The notes under the pieces were generated by a model, which worked only from the letters and a program-made list of their open reading frames with translations, did no database searches and was not told the DNA's origin. This document shows, piece after piece, positions 5,983 to 7,033 of a stretch of 7,033 nt of DNA; position 1 is the first letter of the stretch; each line of letters begins with the position of its first letter. The position numbers and the translations under genes are program-made. This DNA is from Conexibacter sp. (GTDB lineage: Bacteria; Actinomycetota; Thermoleophilia; Solirubrobacterales; Solirubrobacteraceae), in contig JAOPZD010000669.1 in the NCBI GenBank assembly GCA_025964295.1, positions 1-7,033 on the forward strand. Reading direction: 5' to 3'.

Positions 5983-6735
5983 ATGGTGCGCTCCCTGCTG
6001 GTCCGGGGCCTGCTCGCCGGCCTCGGCGCCGGCCTGCTCGCGTTCGCGTTCGCCTACGTCTTCGGCGAGCCGCAGGTCCAGCACGCGATCGACTTCGAGG
6101 ACCACCTCGCGGCGCTGCGCCACGAGCCCGCCGGCCACGAGGTCGTCAGCCGCGGCGTGCAGCGCACGCTGGGCCTGCTGACCGGGACGGTCGCCACGGG
6201 CGTCGCGCTCGGTGGCCTGCTCGGCCTCGTGTTCGCCTATGCCTACGGCCGGGTCGGCGCGATCGGCGCCCGGGCGACCGCCGCGCTGCTCGCGCTCGGG
6301 GCGTTCACGGCGATCACGCTGATCCCGTTCACCAAGTACCCCGCCAACCCGCCGACGGTCGGCAGCCCCGACACCATCGACCGGCGCACGGCGCTGTTCT
6401 TCGCGATGATCGCGATCACGGTCCTGGCGCTCGTCGCCGCGGGGCGCGTGCGCCGCACTCTGCTCCCGCGCGCCGGCGCCTGGAACGCCGCGATCGCCGC
6501 GGGCGCCGTCCTGGTCGCCGTCGTCGCGGCCGCCGAGCTGATCCTGCCGGCCGTCCACGAGACGCCCGCCGGCTTCCCGGCCGACGTGCTCTACCGCTTC
6601 CGCCTGGCGTCGCTGGGGATCAACGCCACGCTGTGGCTGGCGCTCGGGCTCGGCTTCGGCGCGGCGGGGGAGCGGCTCCTGGAGCCCGCATCCCGGCGCA
6701 CGCCCGCCCGGGAGGTCGCTACCGTCGGCCGATGA
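5983..6735 (+). CDS. cbtA: CbtA family cobalt transporter membrane subunit
   Basis: A 250-residue integral membrane protein. Hydrophobic segments are visible near 7-27, 64-88, 96-115, 137-153, 167-190 and 207-228, five to six helices as in CbtA. The family motif FTKYPANPPTVGSPDTIDRRT (begins at 116) sits after the third segment. Further conserved-looking residues are H34, H41, H47 and H52 in the first loop and H192 before the last helix, candidates for metal handling. It follows cbtB by 17 bases in the same transcript. No strong ribosome-binding site precedes ATG 5983, and a GTG at 5986 is the only close alternative. It should form the cobalt channel with CbtB and be repressed by B12 through the upstream riboswitch. 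It overlaps the next small gene by ATGA. Confidence 0.94.
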   Translation: MVRSLLVRGLLAGLGAGLLAFAFAYVFGEPQVQHAIDFEDHLAALRHEPAGHEVVSRGVQRTLGLLTGTVATGVALGGLLGLVFAYAYGRVGAIGARATAALLALGAFTAITLIPFTKYPANPPTVGSPDTIDRRTALFFAMIAITVLALVAAGRVRRTLLPRAGAWNAAIAAGAVLVAVVAAAELILPAVHETPAGFPADVLYRFRLASLGINATLWLALGLGFGAAGERLLEPASRRTPAREVATVGR

Positions 6736-6926
6736 CCACGATCCTCGCGTCGGGCACGACCCAGATCCTGCTGGCCACCGGGGCGGGCGCGTTCGCGATC
6801 GGCATCGGCGCGATCGCCGTCTACTTCACGCTCGACGCCGAGGATCGCGGCAAGCTCGGGGTCCTGCTGCGCCACCCGCTGAAGACGATCTTCACCGAGG
6901 ACGAGCCGGACCCCGACGACTTCTAG
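6732..6926 (+). CDS. Small single-helix membrane protein, third gene of the cbtBA operon
   Basis: A 64-residue protein that I do not recognise. One glycine/alanine-rich transmembrane helix (about 10-34, TQILLATGAGAFAIGIGAIA and on) is followed by a short basic segment (KLGVLLRHPLK) and a very acidic end, TEDEPDPDDF. The charge pattern suggests the C-terminus lies inside the cell. The ATG overlaps the cbtA stop in ATGA, implying translational coupling; GGGAGG (6710-6715) is 16 bases upstream, rather far to act directly. No alternative start lies close by. Its position makes it part of the B12-riboswitch transcript, so a role with CbtAB is possible, for instance as an accessory subunit. It lacks the histidine-rich metal motif of CbtB. 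It has real-gene features but the function is unknown. Confidence 0.75.
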   Translation: MTTILASGTTQILLATGAGAFAIGIGAIAVYFTLDAEDRGKLGVLLRHPLKTIFTEDEPDPDDF

Positions 6927-7033
6927 AGCGCCAGCAGCGCGGGGGCGAGCTGCTCGAGCTCGGCCACGGCCGTCGCGACCGGCGCGCCGACCGGCTGGAC
7001 GCAGACGTGGTCGGCGCCGGCGTCGAGGTGCGC
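6923..7033 (-). CDS. C-terminal fragment of an LLM-class (probably F420-dependent) oxidoreductase
   Basis: The last 36 codons of a minus-strand gene that continues past the right edge. The frame reads AHLDAGADHVCVQPVGAPVA and ends LEQLAPALLAL before a TAG. The 'H-L-D-A-G-A-D-H-V-x-x-Q' strand followed by a helix ending in 'LAPAL' is the usual C-terminus of luciferase-like monooxygenase proteins of the F420-dependent group in actinobacteria (members resembling the TIGR03620 family). The cofactor and substrate cannot be judged from this piece. Its stop overlaps the stop of the upstream plus-strand small gene, both using CTAG at 6923-6926. Confidence 0.75.
   Translation of the reverse strand, partial: AHLDAGADHVCVQPVGAPVATAVAELEQLAPALLAL

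Overview
The window is very GC-rich DNA with dense, short-spaced genes, GTG starts, 4-base ATGA overlaps and putative leaderless promoters. It carries an FprA-type ferredoxin reductase, a DrrAB-type ABC exporter and the end of what looks like an F420-dependent luciferase-like oxidoreductase. Together these point to a high-GC actinobacterium. The overall style would fit Thermoleophilia/Solirubrobacterales, but that placement is inference and no rRNA or marker gene is present.

Layout from left to right. (1) A TetR-family repressor (37-741, minus) is divergent from a two-gene operon for a DrrA/DrrB-type ABC-2 exporter (796-1800 and 1797-2660, plus, 4-base overlap). This is the usual arrangement of a repressor controlling its own efflux pump. 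(2) A 177-base gap (2661-2837) holds two perfect 14-base palindromes, a strong hairpin and a probable promoter. (3) A monocistronic ferredoxin/adrenodoxin-type NADP+ reductase follows (fprA-like, 2838-4256, plus). (4) Convergent to it is a gene for a four-helix membrane protein with a soluble N-terminal domain (4299-5510, minus). Its second half resembles the TRADD-N-associated two-transmembrane module. It is the least understood gene here, apart from the 64-aa protein in block 5. (5) Divergent from that gene, a compact cobalamin riboswitch (about 5597-5735) precedes cbtB (5744-5965), cbtA (5983-6735) and a 64-residue single-helix membrane protein (6732-6926) overlapping cbtA by 4 bases. This looks like a B12-repressed cobalt uptake operon with an extra small third gene. 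(6) The window ends in the C-terminus of a minus-strand LLM-class oxidoreductase (6923-7033), whose stop codon overlaps the stop of the small gene in a shared CTAG.

The best-supported biology is the riboswitch-cbtBA unit. When cobalamin is plentiful, the RNA should hide the cbtB ribosome-binding site and shut down cobalt import. Points worth a second look are the small third gene of that operon, the TRADD-associated-like membrane protein, and a pair of outward-facing CGCATAGG(A/T)T boxes that may be the -10 elements of the two divergent transcripts. I saw no CRISPR array, insertion sequence, tRNA or rRNA.
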